The position numbers and the translations under genes were made by a program. This document shows positions 10,569 through 26,200 of a DNA stretch of 64,000 nt, piece after piece. The notes beneath the pieces were generated by a model. That model did not search any database. It had not been told where the DNA came from and was given only the letters and a program-made list of their open reading frames with translations. The stretch is from Anisakis pegreffii (Eukaryota > Nematoda > Chromadorea > Rhabditida > Anisakidae). Where the stretch lies: positions 1-64,000 of the forward strand of contig JAPYMA010000896.1 in the NCBI GenBank assembly GCA_035041965.1, read 5' to 3'. The stretch's first letter is position 1. Each line of letters starts with the position of its first letter.

Positions 10569-13500
10569 TGAAGTGAATAGTATTGCGATAACTGGGTATT
10601 TATTGCGTGTTTGTGTGTGTTTGGTTGTATGATTTGATCACTGTCATCACCATCTTTTCATTATCGGTTCGTATTCGTCTTTTATCTCATTCATTCATTT
10701 ATTAGTCGTAACGTATTTCCCTTGTTCTTAAGTTTCCTTATTGTGTACCATCACACTCTGTCATTAGTCCGAACATAAATTTTTTGTTTTTTTTTCGCTC
10801 CTGTTTATGCGTTTCAGTACTTTCACTTTTTGCTGTTATGTTGAAATATGGAATTCTTATATAAAAGATTGATTCCGAATGGTTGAACTTCCAGTGTTCA
10901 TATATTAAGTTTTTCGTTTTAGAAATTTTCAATTAGATTCATCTTCTATTCTCATACGATCTTTCTGAGCTGTTCTCAGAAATCGGAGCATAGCAATACT
11001 AAACTATCTCTGCATAGCACTCTAGAAGTTTCATCGACTTTTTGTTATAGAAATTGTTTTTGAAAATAAAGGAACTTTTGCTGACTGCACTCAAAAATGG
11101 TTACATAATTATTTGCAACTAGCAGGTGTCATCGTTTCACGCAAAAATTCCTGGAAGCAGCTAACATTATTATGTCTCAAATGCAACTTCATATTTGTTG
11201 TCATCTATTTATAATGCATAAGTTATGCCGTTCAGTTCCATTTAGTTGCATTCGTGTCACTAATTCTCATCACGTCGACACTCATCTTCGCAGTAGTCAT
11301 GTTCTGTCCGAGTGTAAAGCAGTGTTATCCTTTCATTGTTTCTTTTCATATCATGAAATTATCAGCGTTTATTTTTATATCCCCCTCCCGGTACTCATCA
11401 TTATAACAACAACCGGTTGTTATTGGTCGCGTGTTATGCACCTAATAATACATCATTTTTGTTTGTCTCTCGTTAGAACTTGATTCTGTTTTTGAATCAG
11501 AATTTCAGATTTCTTTTTTTTTTCGAAAAATTTGTTCATACCTAGAATTGTGCGTGTTTTTTGTGTTTGTTTTTCTTTGTTTCTGAACTAATCTTCCATT
11601 TTCTTGCTAAATTGTGCAAAAAGATTTTATTTACCCTATATTATAGATTACCATTTGTTGTTTCTTCTTTTTCTTCATTTTATGCGTTCTTTCGTTTTCA
11701 TTGTTCAATTTACATCAACACTTTACAGCCAAACTTTCCCACGTTCACATACGAAATTTTGTACGATTAATTTTAAAGGTTTTCGTGATGGTGCCTCAAA
11801 TGGAACTATTATAGAATATCGAAACTGTTTTTGTTGTCGTCGACAGATAACCTCGAGAAGAGGGCGCAGTATTTCTGAAGGTGCAATGAGTGAATTGTCA
11901 TGATGAGTTGAAATCTGCTGTTGTTTCCATCACTTGTCCACTTTCCATATTGTATCACCAGCTCCTTGGTGTGTTTTTCGTGTTTTATTTCCTGAAAATG
12001 TTCTGTGTCGTTCATCAAAGCCACGCGAAGAAAATTTCATACATTTATCAAATTCGGTCGAGTTCATTTCATTACATTATCTTCCGTAGAATACTACCGA
12101 AGAATTTTCAGCTTCCCGAAGTTCAGTGAGGCCCTTTCGGAATGGATTTAGTACATTATCCCATGTTTGACTGTACAATGTTGTTTTTTTTTTCGTTTCT
12201 CTTCTGCAATAAATAAATTTTATCATTCATTAGTTATTATCCATTGAAGTTGATGGTTTTCGTTGATAAAAATTACCCGTAATAATTCATTGATACTGTT
12301 TTATGGTTTAATTTGCAAATTGGATTTATCCATATTTATTGGTTAATGTTAATGAAGTGGCGATTGAGTAAGCAAGGTGATATAATAGATTGTTCATTAT
12401 TACTTTCATTGATTGTTGCTCTCAAACTGTAACAGTGACACTGCGTTTGATTCGTTGGGAACTCAAGTTCATACGAATTTGATTTGGTCGGGTGTGTAGT
12501 GCACGAATGGAGCTGGTGATGTATAGATAAATGCAACGGTTTGTTTTGATTGTGAACAACGATGTGTTTGCGTGTAGCGTCGGGAAATTGTAAGTGATCG
12601 CTGTATTATGTGATGATTTAGTAATTTATTAATACGACATGGATAGAATCCTTTCCATAAGAGTTTTCTGAACATTTTTGTAGAATCAAACTGATATGTT
12701 TGTTGCTAGTTGGTTGATTGAATTTATTAATGAATGGTTAAACTCCGTTTATATATCTGTATTAGATCAATTTTCTTGCATTCTTATGAATTGTTTTTCT
12801 TTTTTTATTGTTGCATTCTTCCATTCAAAATTTCAAATGAACACTTTTGTTTCTATCAGCAAATAATTTTTGTATTAATTATCTTGACTGGCTGGATCTT
12901 CAGCTATTATAGCGCCAGCTCTAGCGTGCCCTCCAAACTTTTGTGATCCTCAGCTTTCTTTCTAAACTAGCTACCTTCCTGTTTAATTATATCGGCTTCC
13001 CAATCTCTGGGAAGTGGCTCAATCGATATTTTCAACCGTTTTAGCAAATCATATCGGTAGCATTTACTGACGCCTGCAATCATTAGTGAGTGACGATTCA
13101 AAGTTTCTCGTTTCATTCTGTACACACAAAACAAAGTGTTCAACTCTTGTGCAAGATGATTTTTCGCAATTCAAACTGTTTCACCGAAGATGTACGATTT
13201 TTTCTACATTCTCACTGTCAGTGACTTCAATCAACATGAATTGGAATCTTTTGCGCGATATCAACAAATCGTGCAAACAATGAATCTTGCTGAATGTCTT
13301 CATTTTGTTTGAACTATTCTCAGAGAATCATTCCAGTGATTAAATTCTACGATGTGAGTGACTTCATTTAACAGTGACCACCATATCAATTTCGTACGGA
13401 GTATTGAACGATAAGACACTCAAATATTTTTTTCTAGTAATTGTATGTGCTGCTGCTTATCATCGTATTATTAGTACTGAACGTATTCAGTTGAAATGAA

Positions 13501-13973
13501 CATTATTCTATCGCACAGTAAGTACCACGTTGTGATGAGACGAAAGAATTTTGTGTTCATTAACGTGGCATCATCCATTCGAGACGTGGCTATTTGATTA
13601 TGACGTTGTTGGGTGACGAACAAATACGTTTTGTGCACTTTCCTTTGTGATTTCAGTCATTGTTTTTAGTTGGATTATTCATTCATTTCTCTCGATTGTT
13701 TCATTGTTTCGTGTCACTTGGAGAATGTTTTCAATGGAAAGTGGTGCCATCGAAGAGGAAATTAGTCCTTATGAAGTGTAGATAAGCTGTAATACAATTA
13801 GGTTATCTGCATATCACATCTGGATCATACAATAAATGAGCCACAGTAGTAAACTGAGGGAGCAGTTTGAACGGTTGAATAGTTGTTCACTGTCGACGTT
13901 GCTGTGATTTTTGCTTTTATGCATATTCTATTTTTTTGCTGAGGATTAAAACACAGAACTGCATTTAGTTGTT
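10569..13973. other. 3' flank of ubc-18 and intergenic region
   Basis: A T-rich plus strand with many short open frames that match no family. An AATAAA at 11065-11070 is a candidate poly(A) signal for ubc-18 but lies about 500 bp past the stop; another AATAAA-like run is near 12210. No gene, RNA gene or clear repeat was recognised. Confidence 0.45.
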
Positions 13974-14492
13974 ATGGGTAAGTTGATGATATTTATACAA
14001 CATTGTCTTAAACAAGTAGATTTCTTAATTTTTTTCGTACAATCATTTTATCCTCAAGACGTTTGTATTCGAGATGCGTGGAAATATTCTTGCTTAAGGT
14101 CAATGTGATAAGATTTTTTGCCAGATTGATCAGTATTCAATGAGATAACTGTTTATTGTTGAGTTACGAAATTTGATCTGTTCATTCGAAATACTCGATG
14201 TACACGTGTTGCTAATCTCTTGATTCAAACATTCCACATTCACTTTACCGAATGATAACGTATCACTAAAAGTCAGTTCTTACAAAACTATATAAGCAAG
14301 CTCAGAAATGTATCGTGCAGTAAATGAGCATATTGCGTATGCTTCGACCGTTGATATGCCCACTAATTTCTTCATCCACAAACAATTCGAATTCATTCTC
14401 TACAAACGAATGCTTAATTCATGCAATGCATGCGTATATCAGGTAACGAGCAGTCATCAACAAACGAAAACACTGAACAAGAAAATCAAGTG

Positions 14493-18390
<3,898 letters not shown>

Positions 18391-18604
18391 AAGCAAATCG
18401 ATTATTTTACTGAACGTTTTTCAATGGTTCTGTGCACATCTCATCTCTGAATGACACTAAATGAAGTGATATCAATAATCCCGGTTGTCTTTTCCGTTTT
18501 AATTTCATCACATTTCCAGTTCAACTGTGATTTCATTACAGCTTATGGTGGTTAATATGATGTTTCTCGTTTGTTATGCACTGTGTCAAAGAAATTTGTC
18601 ACAG

Positions 18605-18610
18605 AATAAA
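18605..18610 (+). terminator. Poly(A) signal of ger-1
   Basis: An AATAAA hexamer 215 nt after the stop codon, on the coding strand and in the expected 3' flank. The cleavage site cannot be placed from sequence alone. Confidence 0.6.
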
Positions 18611-21600
18611 GCTTTACGAAGAATGTTCCATCGGTATTTTTGATAAGATTACTAGGAAGAGTGAAGCTGATGTTTGCTAAATTATCAGACTGGTCCGCGA
18701 AATGACATTCGCATCAGTTATTAGTAACCATCGAAAGTGAAGACTGTTATAACGACTAAAAATCATCTTGAATCGTCGCATTGTTAAACATCACCTCCTT
18801 GACTCCACTACTTAGCAAAATAGTAATAATAAGGAATACCAAAGCTCAGTGACCACGTTGAACGAAATACGGTTGAGTATGTGCAAGGGATGTATTAAGA
18901 AAAAAAGTCTACCAAAACGTTTGCACTTATCGCACTCATCACCACTGGTAATATACACGCTCAAAAAAAAAAAAACAAACCAACAGCACTTGATTTCCAG
19001 TCCGACGATCCTTGCAGATATAAAGTATCACCCGTCATCAGTGGATTTGGACGACTGACGGACAAATTCATTTGGCTACTAGTACTGATCCTCACGGTCG
19101 GACACCTACTCTAACATATAACAGCACATAATTAACATTCATCAGTTTTTGGAGAAAATCACACTTGTGGATCTCGCAGATGATACATACTATTATGCCA
19201 GCCTTGATGTACTACGCCATGATACATGCTACGCCAGTCGACAATAACAGCGACATAAGAGTATTAATACTAGAATTTGAGATGAAATTGTTTGGTTATG
19301 AAACGTATTATATGTGAATTTTACTCGCATCGTAGAGTAAGTAATCTTGAAGAATTGTGGGAAAATTTCTTTTGAAATTGTGTGAAATCTTGAAAAGTTT
19401 CGAAGGTAATATCGTTGCAGTTTGCTATCATCATGAACTGTCACGTACTGAAGTGCATCAGAAAGCATTCAGTGAAACAAATGCTTAGTTCGCAATTCAT
19501 TCAGAAAGGTGAACTGAGGAACGCGTCAAATCAGAGAAAAAAGTTAAAGCTTTATGAAAAGAAGTTTTTGAAAAGGTTCTTTCGTTTATTTCATGAATTC
19601 TCAGGTTTCTGAAATTGTTGGATTGTATACTGAAAAGTGATGTGCAGGTGTCATTCAGCCGTGCACACACTTCCAGTAGTATCATTGAATCTAACTGCGT
19701 AAGAGTTAAACTCCGTCAGCGCTGAATTTCAGTACTGATCCTTAGTGAGTACCTGAAGAAACGTGACCATATTCTTACTGAATTTGAACGACAACTTTCT
19801 ACACCACATTTCAAATGAAATCAAAAATAATGGGTTGGTGCATAAGTTCGTGCGCTTTTATTTAAATTCGATTATTCCGGCCATAGTCCACGTTTCCGAG
19901 GACTTTCACTGTCTTGCGAGGGTGGACGCCTGCTTTCGCAGTTTCTGATGATTTGACGGATGAGAACATTCTGATGATTTCGTTTCACACACTTCTATTG
20001 TGGTTTGACTCGTTGAGCACCGACTGAATGCAAAAAGTAGCACTTGTCGAAAATGCGTTTTTTCGTCCACCTGATACTTCTTCATTTCGTCGCGTTGAAA
20101 ATCCACAGGAAACAAAACTGCAGTAAACCATCTAATATAGTTGCAAAGAGTAGAAAACACGCTATCGATTGGTGTATGACACGCCTCCGGAAAAGTGGAC
20201 TTTCGCCGGAATAATTCAATTTGAATAAAAACGTATGAAAATATGCACCAATCCAATAATTTCTCGGATATTTCAAATGAAATAAAAGTTGTTTATCCAG
20301 CGTAGATGAACAATATCAGTTGAAGATTATGCAATATTAATTGCAAATCAACCAACTCAAGAGACTCTCATTCGTTAGAGAATGTTTATGACGTGCATTC
20401 CGGCACTTAATCAAACCCTATAGCAACATTCAGCAGTGTCGATTCACCTATCAGATGATCAAATTGATCAATGAAAAGTATTTTTTAAGCATCTTTATTT
20501 ATCAAATCACTGCTTAAAAACAATTCATTACACTCCATTCAACAGCTGGTAACTTTTCTTAATCAAATTGTTATACTTCTGAAAGCATCACCTTTCATCA
20601 AAATATCTTCCTCGATAATTCCTTGAGTATCAATGCTCATGCAATTTCGTCTTGAAATTCCAGTTTAAAATCATTAAAAAGTTTAAAGTTGTGTCATTTC
20701 ATTCGTTTTCGTTTCATCATTTTATGGAGTTCTAGTTCACTCAAGCTTCTGCTCATTCACTCTTCCAGTTCCATAATTTTTGAGCAATTCGATATAATCA
20801 ATGAAAAATGTGTTCACGAAAAGCTATACGTTCCTCAATTCAGCGGCTCTTCCAGCAGTTGCATACTGAAAAGTTTCTTTTAGATTCAAATGAGATAGAT
20901 GGATGATACCTTTTCGGATGTAGTCATTTGACTCATGATTATCAATAGTTCCTTTTGACATATTCACAGTGCTGCCATCACCACAGTTGACGAATTTGTT
21001 GCTTATTGTTCAATCCAAAAATTCTCGATTTTAGTTTTTTCTTCGTTATTCATTTTTTGTTGAATTGTAATGCCAATGATAAAAAACATTTAAATTGCAT
21101 ATGTACTACTTACCTACATGTTGTGGTATTGTTTTGATCGAATCGAATCGTTTCATAAACTCATTTTCAAATATCTTCATTTCAGTCAACATCGACCGTC
21201 GTTTCATTTGCAACATTCACTCCACTATTCACTCTTCTGCTGGCACTGCAGTAGAATTATTCATTCACGATCTGCTTTAATCACCACTAGCAGATGCTGG
21301 TGAGGTGGTTCGATCTCTGAGTTTCATCTTTACATTCCAATAGAGCGCTGTCAATCAAACATCGAAACCTGCTCTCGGCATGTACTCTGTGCAGATTTAT
21401 TATTGAAAGCATAGATCCGAACTCTTCATTTCAAATTATACAAATGCCCTCGAGTCAGTTCAGTAGATGTTTTTCCTTGTTCACTTTGATCACAAAACTT
21501 TTGGTTTGTTCAAAATCTAGTATCAGATTCTTTCTTCTCTCAATAACAACGAAATGTTTATTTATTCATGATCAATCAAGTGTATGAACACTGACATGAA

Positions 21601-23219
21601 GTGGATGTGTTTAGTTAGCAAAACTGTTGAACAACGAGCTCATTAGCTGAACTCAATCGAATGTGATGATTATGTGTTAAAAGATATTCAGCTAAGTGCA
21701 ACTGTTCCACTCAGTTCGACCATCGATCTGAGCGTTGAATACAAGAGTTCATAAAGTTATTGATCTGATTTATTATGAACGTTCTCTGAGGCATTTGATT
21801 CAATTCCCATTGTCAGCCAATTCACTGAACTTAATTTATCGCTCATCGATTGCTCCGAATATTTACATTGCATCATTTTCATTTAGTAGTCAATCCTATA
21901 TCAGAAATTTTTTCGAAGTCAGCATTCTGAACGGGCAGTTCAATTTTCATATCGAATATCTTCAGTTTCAAACACAGTCATCCTCGAAATAGTGATCATT
22001 ATGAAATGATATCGTATTTCCTTTCTCTTTTCGTTTTTTCTTAGTCATAAAAGCTTTTGAAGGTGATTCTAACTGAGACGTCCATTGAGAGGTATGGCTG
22101 CATATACATTTAAATAAATTTAGCAGATGAGTTCCGGAGGCATAAATCTCGATTTATTGCGGATGTTCTGTAGTTGGAATGAAATGCATCGCTAAACTTC
22201 AATCTCTTTTGTTTGCTATGCAATTTGACCAACTGTGCGTGCTGTTCCACTGACAATGCGCCTCATTCAGTCTACGTAGTTTCCAGTGCACCTTCAGATG
22301 GCTATAAAAATCGGTATTCCGTGACTGAATATCACTTTTTCAGCTCAATTCACTCGATTGCAACCCTTCTCTTGGTCACTTGATTGCACTGACCAGTCAA
22401 ATCGCACGCTTTTTGAATAATCACAAAATAATTGATAATCCATCGTCTCATTCTATCTCCAGCATTGATCGTTTTAGTTTTCATTTGGGATGATTATAAA
22501 GAAGATTGATGAATAAATAAAAGTTGATTGATTATTGACGATTGTGATGCTGATGACTGTAAAGTGCGTAACCGACAAGCAAAACATGTGATGAGCAAAA
22601 AAAGGCAATTGTATGTCGTTCACGTCTGAAAGAATTCATTTAGTGAATGCTTTAGTGTTATGCGTTGGTGAGAAATTGTTAAAAGATGTGAAACGATAAC
22701 GATTTCATATGACTGACAAGCTGATAGTATTGTTGCGTTTAGTTTCGATAATTTGATCCTCTCTAAATGAAATTCTATCCCGTTCAAAACTATTTCAATG
22801 ATAGATGAAACGATGATTACAATTCAAGCTCAATAATCACTGTTCTTTGGTGAATTTTATGAAAAAGACTGCTCGCTTTGAATGAGGTGAATTACTTAAT
22901 TGAATCAAGCAACTGATCAATTCCTCATCTCACTATCAATTCCTTCATTCATCTCGCCTCAGCGCCTATTCCGGATTATCGTTTCTAACGAGGATTATCG
23001 ATTTTTTTAAACCATTTTCAAAATCAATGGAATTAATACGCTCGGAATCAATTCCATAAGAGAAATCAGAACAGTAGCAAGCGATCGAATTAATGATTGC
23101 TAGGGTACAGGTTGAGCGTAATGTTTGCGATTCTTTTCCAATCAGATCTACCTCGTTTCCAAAATCTGGCATGTGAAAATGTTGATTTGTTTTAAAGTGG
23201 ATTGAAATAGATTGTAGAT
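18611..23219. other. Intergenic region upstream of the Ig/FN3 gene
   Basis: AT-rich, with many TTCATTCA-like words and no gene recognised apart from a deleted mariner element at 19830-20256. The last 1-2 kb is the likely promoter region of the gene starting at 23220, but no core motif could be assigned. Confidence 0.45.
19830..20256 (-). mobile_element. Internally deleted mariner-family transposon
   Basis: A 427-bp element bounded by TA target duplications at 19828-19829 and 20257-20258. Its ends are inverted copies: the left starts ATGGGTTGGTGCATAAGTTC and the right, read inward, starts TTGGATTGGTGCATATTTTC, both typical mariner termini. The minus strand encodes only a fragment resembling the transposase N-terminal helix-turn-helix (THFRQVLLFAFSR at about 20060-20020), followed by sequence leading straight to the other end. 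The catalytic domain is absent, so it is a non-autonomous deletion derivative. Confidence 0.8.
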
Positions 23220-26200
23220 ATGAAACGAAGGCGTTCATTACTGTTGACCGTAATTGTTTTTGTCGTATGCAACGCCAACAGCGTTTTTGGATCCACAAAT
23301 CGTTCATGCCGACGTTAGTTTCGTTTATTCTTTCATTGATTATTCATCGACATCATTTGATTTCGGCGAATATGAACAGTAGACAGCACATTATTTGATG
23401 TGAGAAAGAAGAATTTCGATAACATTTCATAACTTCAGTTTTAATTTTCTCGGAAAGTTGAGGCGCGATTCTTTTTTACTTTCACTAAAATGCGCTTCAT
23501 AAAAACGAGAATATTTTCAAACTGAAAGACATTCCCATTAGTCCGTAAATAATCGACTTAAATAGCAAAAAAAAAGAATTTATCGTTTTTCAAAGTCAGT
23601 GAGTTTAGAATAGTATTGGTGAGGAAAAAATGTGAACTTATAGAAGTGCTGCATGCATCAACTCCAGTAACTGTATCCGTTCAAGTGGATAACGCAAGTT
23701 CGGTTCATATTTCGATTGATGTGTCGGGCATTGAAGATGATATCATGGTTAGTTGATGCACAATATCAAATGCTCACTGAACATCTACTGTATGATTTTG
23801 ATATGTCATAACATTGCTGTGTCCAATTAAGATGTTTTTCGAGAACGTTACCTGTATTCCTGACGTTTCTTCAAACGAAAATTCTAAAATACATTCAATT
23901 GCATGCATGTCCAGTTCGTCTGAATCGTATGTTTTGGTTCGATGATGCATCCATCATAAAGAACATCGACATTTGATTGAACTGTTGATGTAACGAGTGA
24001 ACTTTAAGGGCTATAAAGTGTATTTCACAAGAGATGATGAGCAAAGTGATGAATCTTTTGTGGACTGGCAGCAAATACACGTTCAAAGTTCAGATCGAAG
24101 TTACACACTCAAAATGGACGAAGAAACACTGCATTTGGTACCAAATATCAGATATCGATTGCGTGTTACAACATCCACTTCAAACGGTGAAACTGAACCA
24201 AGTGAAGTGGTCCAGTTTAAAACTAGTAACACAGGTATTATTCAAATACCTTTTGCAATCTCTCTTTCACATTCACCATGAGCTCAATGAAAGTTGCGGG
24301 AATAAGTGCTATAACTGATCATTGATTCAAAACGATGGATCATTCGTATCAAATCAGATTATTTCAAAATGTGTTATTTTAGTGTCACAAGCGCCGTCCA
24401 ATGTCAATGTGGTGATAGCAGCAAGTAACAGTTTTACAGTCTATTTCGATGCAGCCATTGATCCAAACAGTACGGATATTCAATCAAAATATGTTAATGT
24501 CAGTGCACCTTTCTGATCGTAATTCAATCTCCTTTTAGTTGCTAAAAAATTTCCGATTTCGCTCCACTTCCTCACAATACTCGTAATACACACGGCATCA
24601 TCAGCTTCTCTAATAGAATGATACTCTGATATTGTTCAGTGAATACTTTGCTGAGTTAGTTTCCTGAGTATTTGCCTCAATCATTGAGTGGAATGATGGA
24701 GAGGCAACACAATCAGCCAGTGTTACGCTAATAGCTTTCAGGAGTATACGATTGAGTTCACCCCGGACAACCCTCTATCGCCAGATGCCGTCTGGAAATC
24801 GTTCAATTTTCTGGTTGATGGTCTTTCGGATGAGACGAAACGAATCTCGAAGTCATTCTCGAGTGAATACGTCAAGCCGAGCACGAACTATTCACTGCGA
24901 GTGCTCACTTACGGACGTTCCGATGGCATCGCGTCACATCTCGTCTCGTTCGAAACCAAGACCGGTGGTTCGCTGTCTTTCGCTGTTTCTCGAACCGCGG
25001 TCACTGTAGTCGCAGTAATGACGTTTCTGTTCTACGCTGTTCTGTTCTGCTCTTCCACTACCGTGTTCTGCTCTAATTTGTCATCTCAACATTTTGAGAG
25101 TGTTCTTTTTTGCTGTTATGCCGTTTAATTAATCTGTTCCTATTCCTTGGGTATTACGAAACAGCAAGGATGTTGATGATAACAGTTAGGGTTGAGAACG
25201 GGGATATTCTGGCGGGGAGAGCAATTCTGGGCGGATGGATGACTGTTCCCGCAGGAAATCTCCGCTTTTGGAGGGCACAGATCGGCGGAAGGTGGAGAAT
25301 TTTGGACTTTTATGAATAGGGTGATTTGAAGAATCCAGTTTCTTTGAACTTCAGCCTTCGGATGCAAACTGGTTATGACGGATTGGCTTTTCGGCTCGGC
25401 ATTCTCAGTTTCCCGACCAATTTTTATCACAGCTCTCCTTTCCGCTTCCAATGTTTTCTCGCTTTCAGAAGTGGAAAAAACAACTGAGAAATATAAATCT
25501 TTTTCCTGTTTCATTTTATGTAAATGATTCCATTGCTGTTTGCTTTCCACCAATGGTGAGTTCGTCGAATTCGAACCTAGGTTAACCATGGCAGTTCGTT
25601 CCTAAACAAAAGCACAGTTCCTAGAATGAATTGATTGGTTTCAGCCAACTCAATTCTTTTGACAGCAAATTTATATTAGTGACATAAAATCTGAACGATT
25701 TAAAAAAAAGGTTCCTAAAATTCAGATTATGATCAAGATGTGGGAATAGGATGTTTAGCTAGAATCAGAGTCGTCTCCTTTAGTACTTTCCGGAGTAGTA
25801 TTCCGATTGTGAGGAGATGCCTAGGCCTCAAGCATTTTTTGAGGATCAATTACTGTTATTTATTATCTTATTGATAGCCGTTTTGACGGAATCTGATGAC
25901 TAAAACCTTCCTGCATGGATTTAATTTGAAAAACAACTTCTTCATTATGTAGAAGAAGCGTCAAGCATGCTTCAACGAAGTAACAATCCATAGATTAACA
26001 GATAAAGTCGTTATGAGAGTAACTGTCTTTATTTATGAGCACTTAACAACTTCAATAGCACTAAAATTAATGAATTTTCAAATTCAAAAGTTCAGAAACG
26101 TGATATGATTCAATCACTAATATTATATTATCAGCACTATTTTGACTGAATAAAAGTTACCCAACACAAAATATAGATCCATAGTAGCTTAACTTTTAGG

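Noticed and set aside
11172..12129. Run of hydrophobic plus-strand open frames after ubc-18
   Set aside because: Phe/Leu/Ser-rich peptides arise from T-rich DNA; no conserved motif or consistent splicing.
25140..25589. 149-residue minus-strand open frame in the large Ig/FN3 intron
   Set aside because: No domain or family pattern, antisense to the host gene, and composition typical of intronic sequence.
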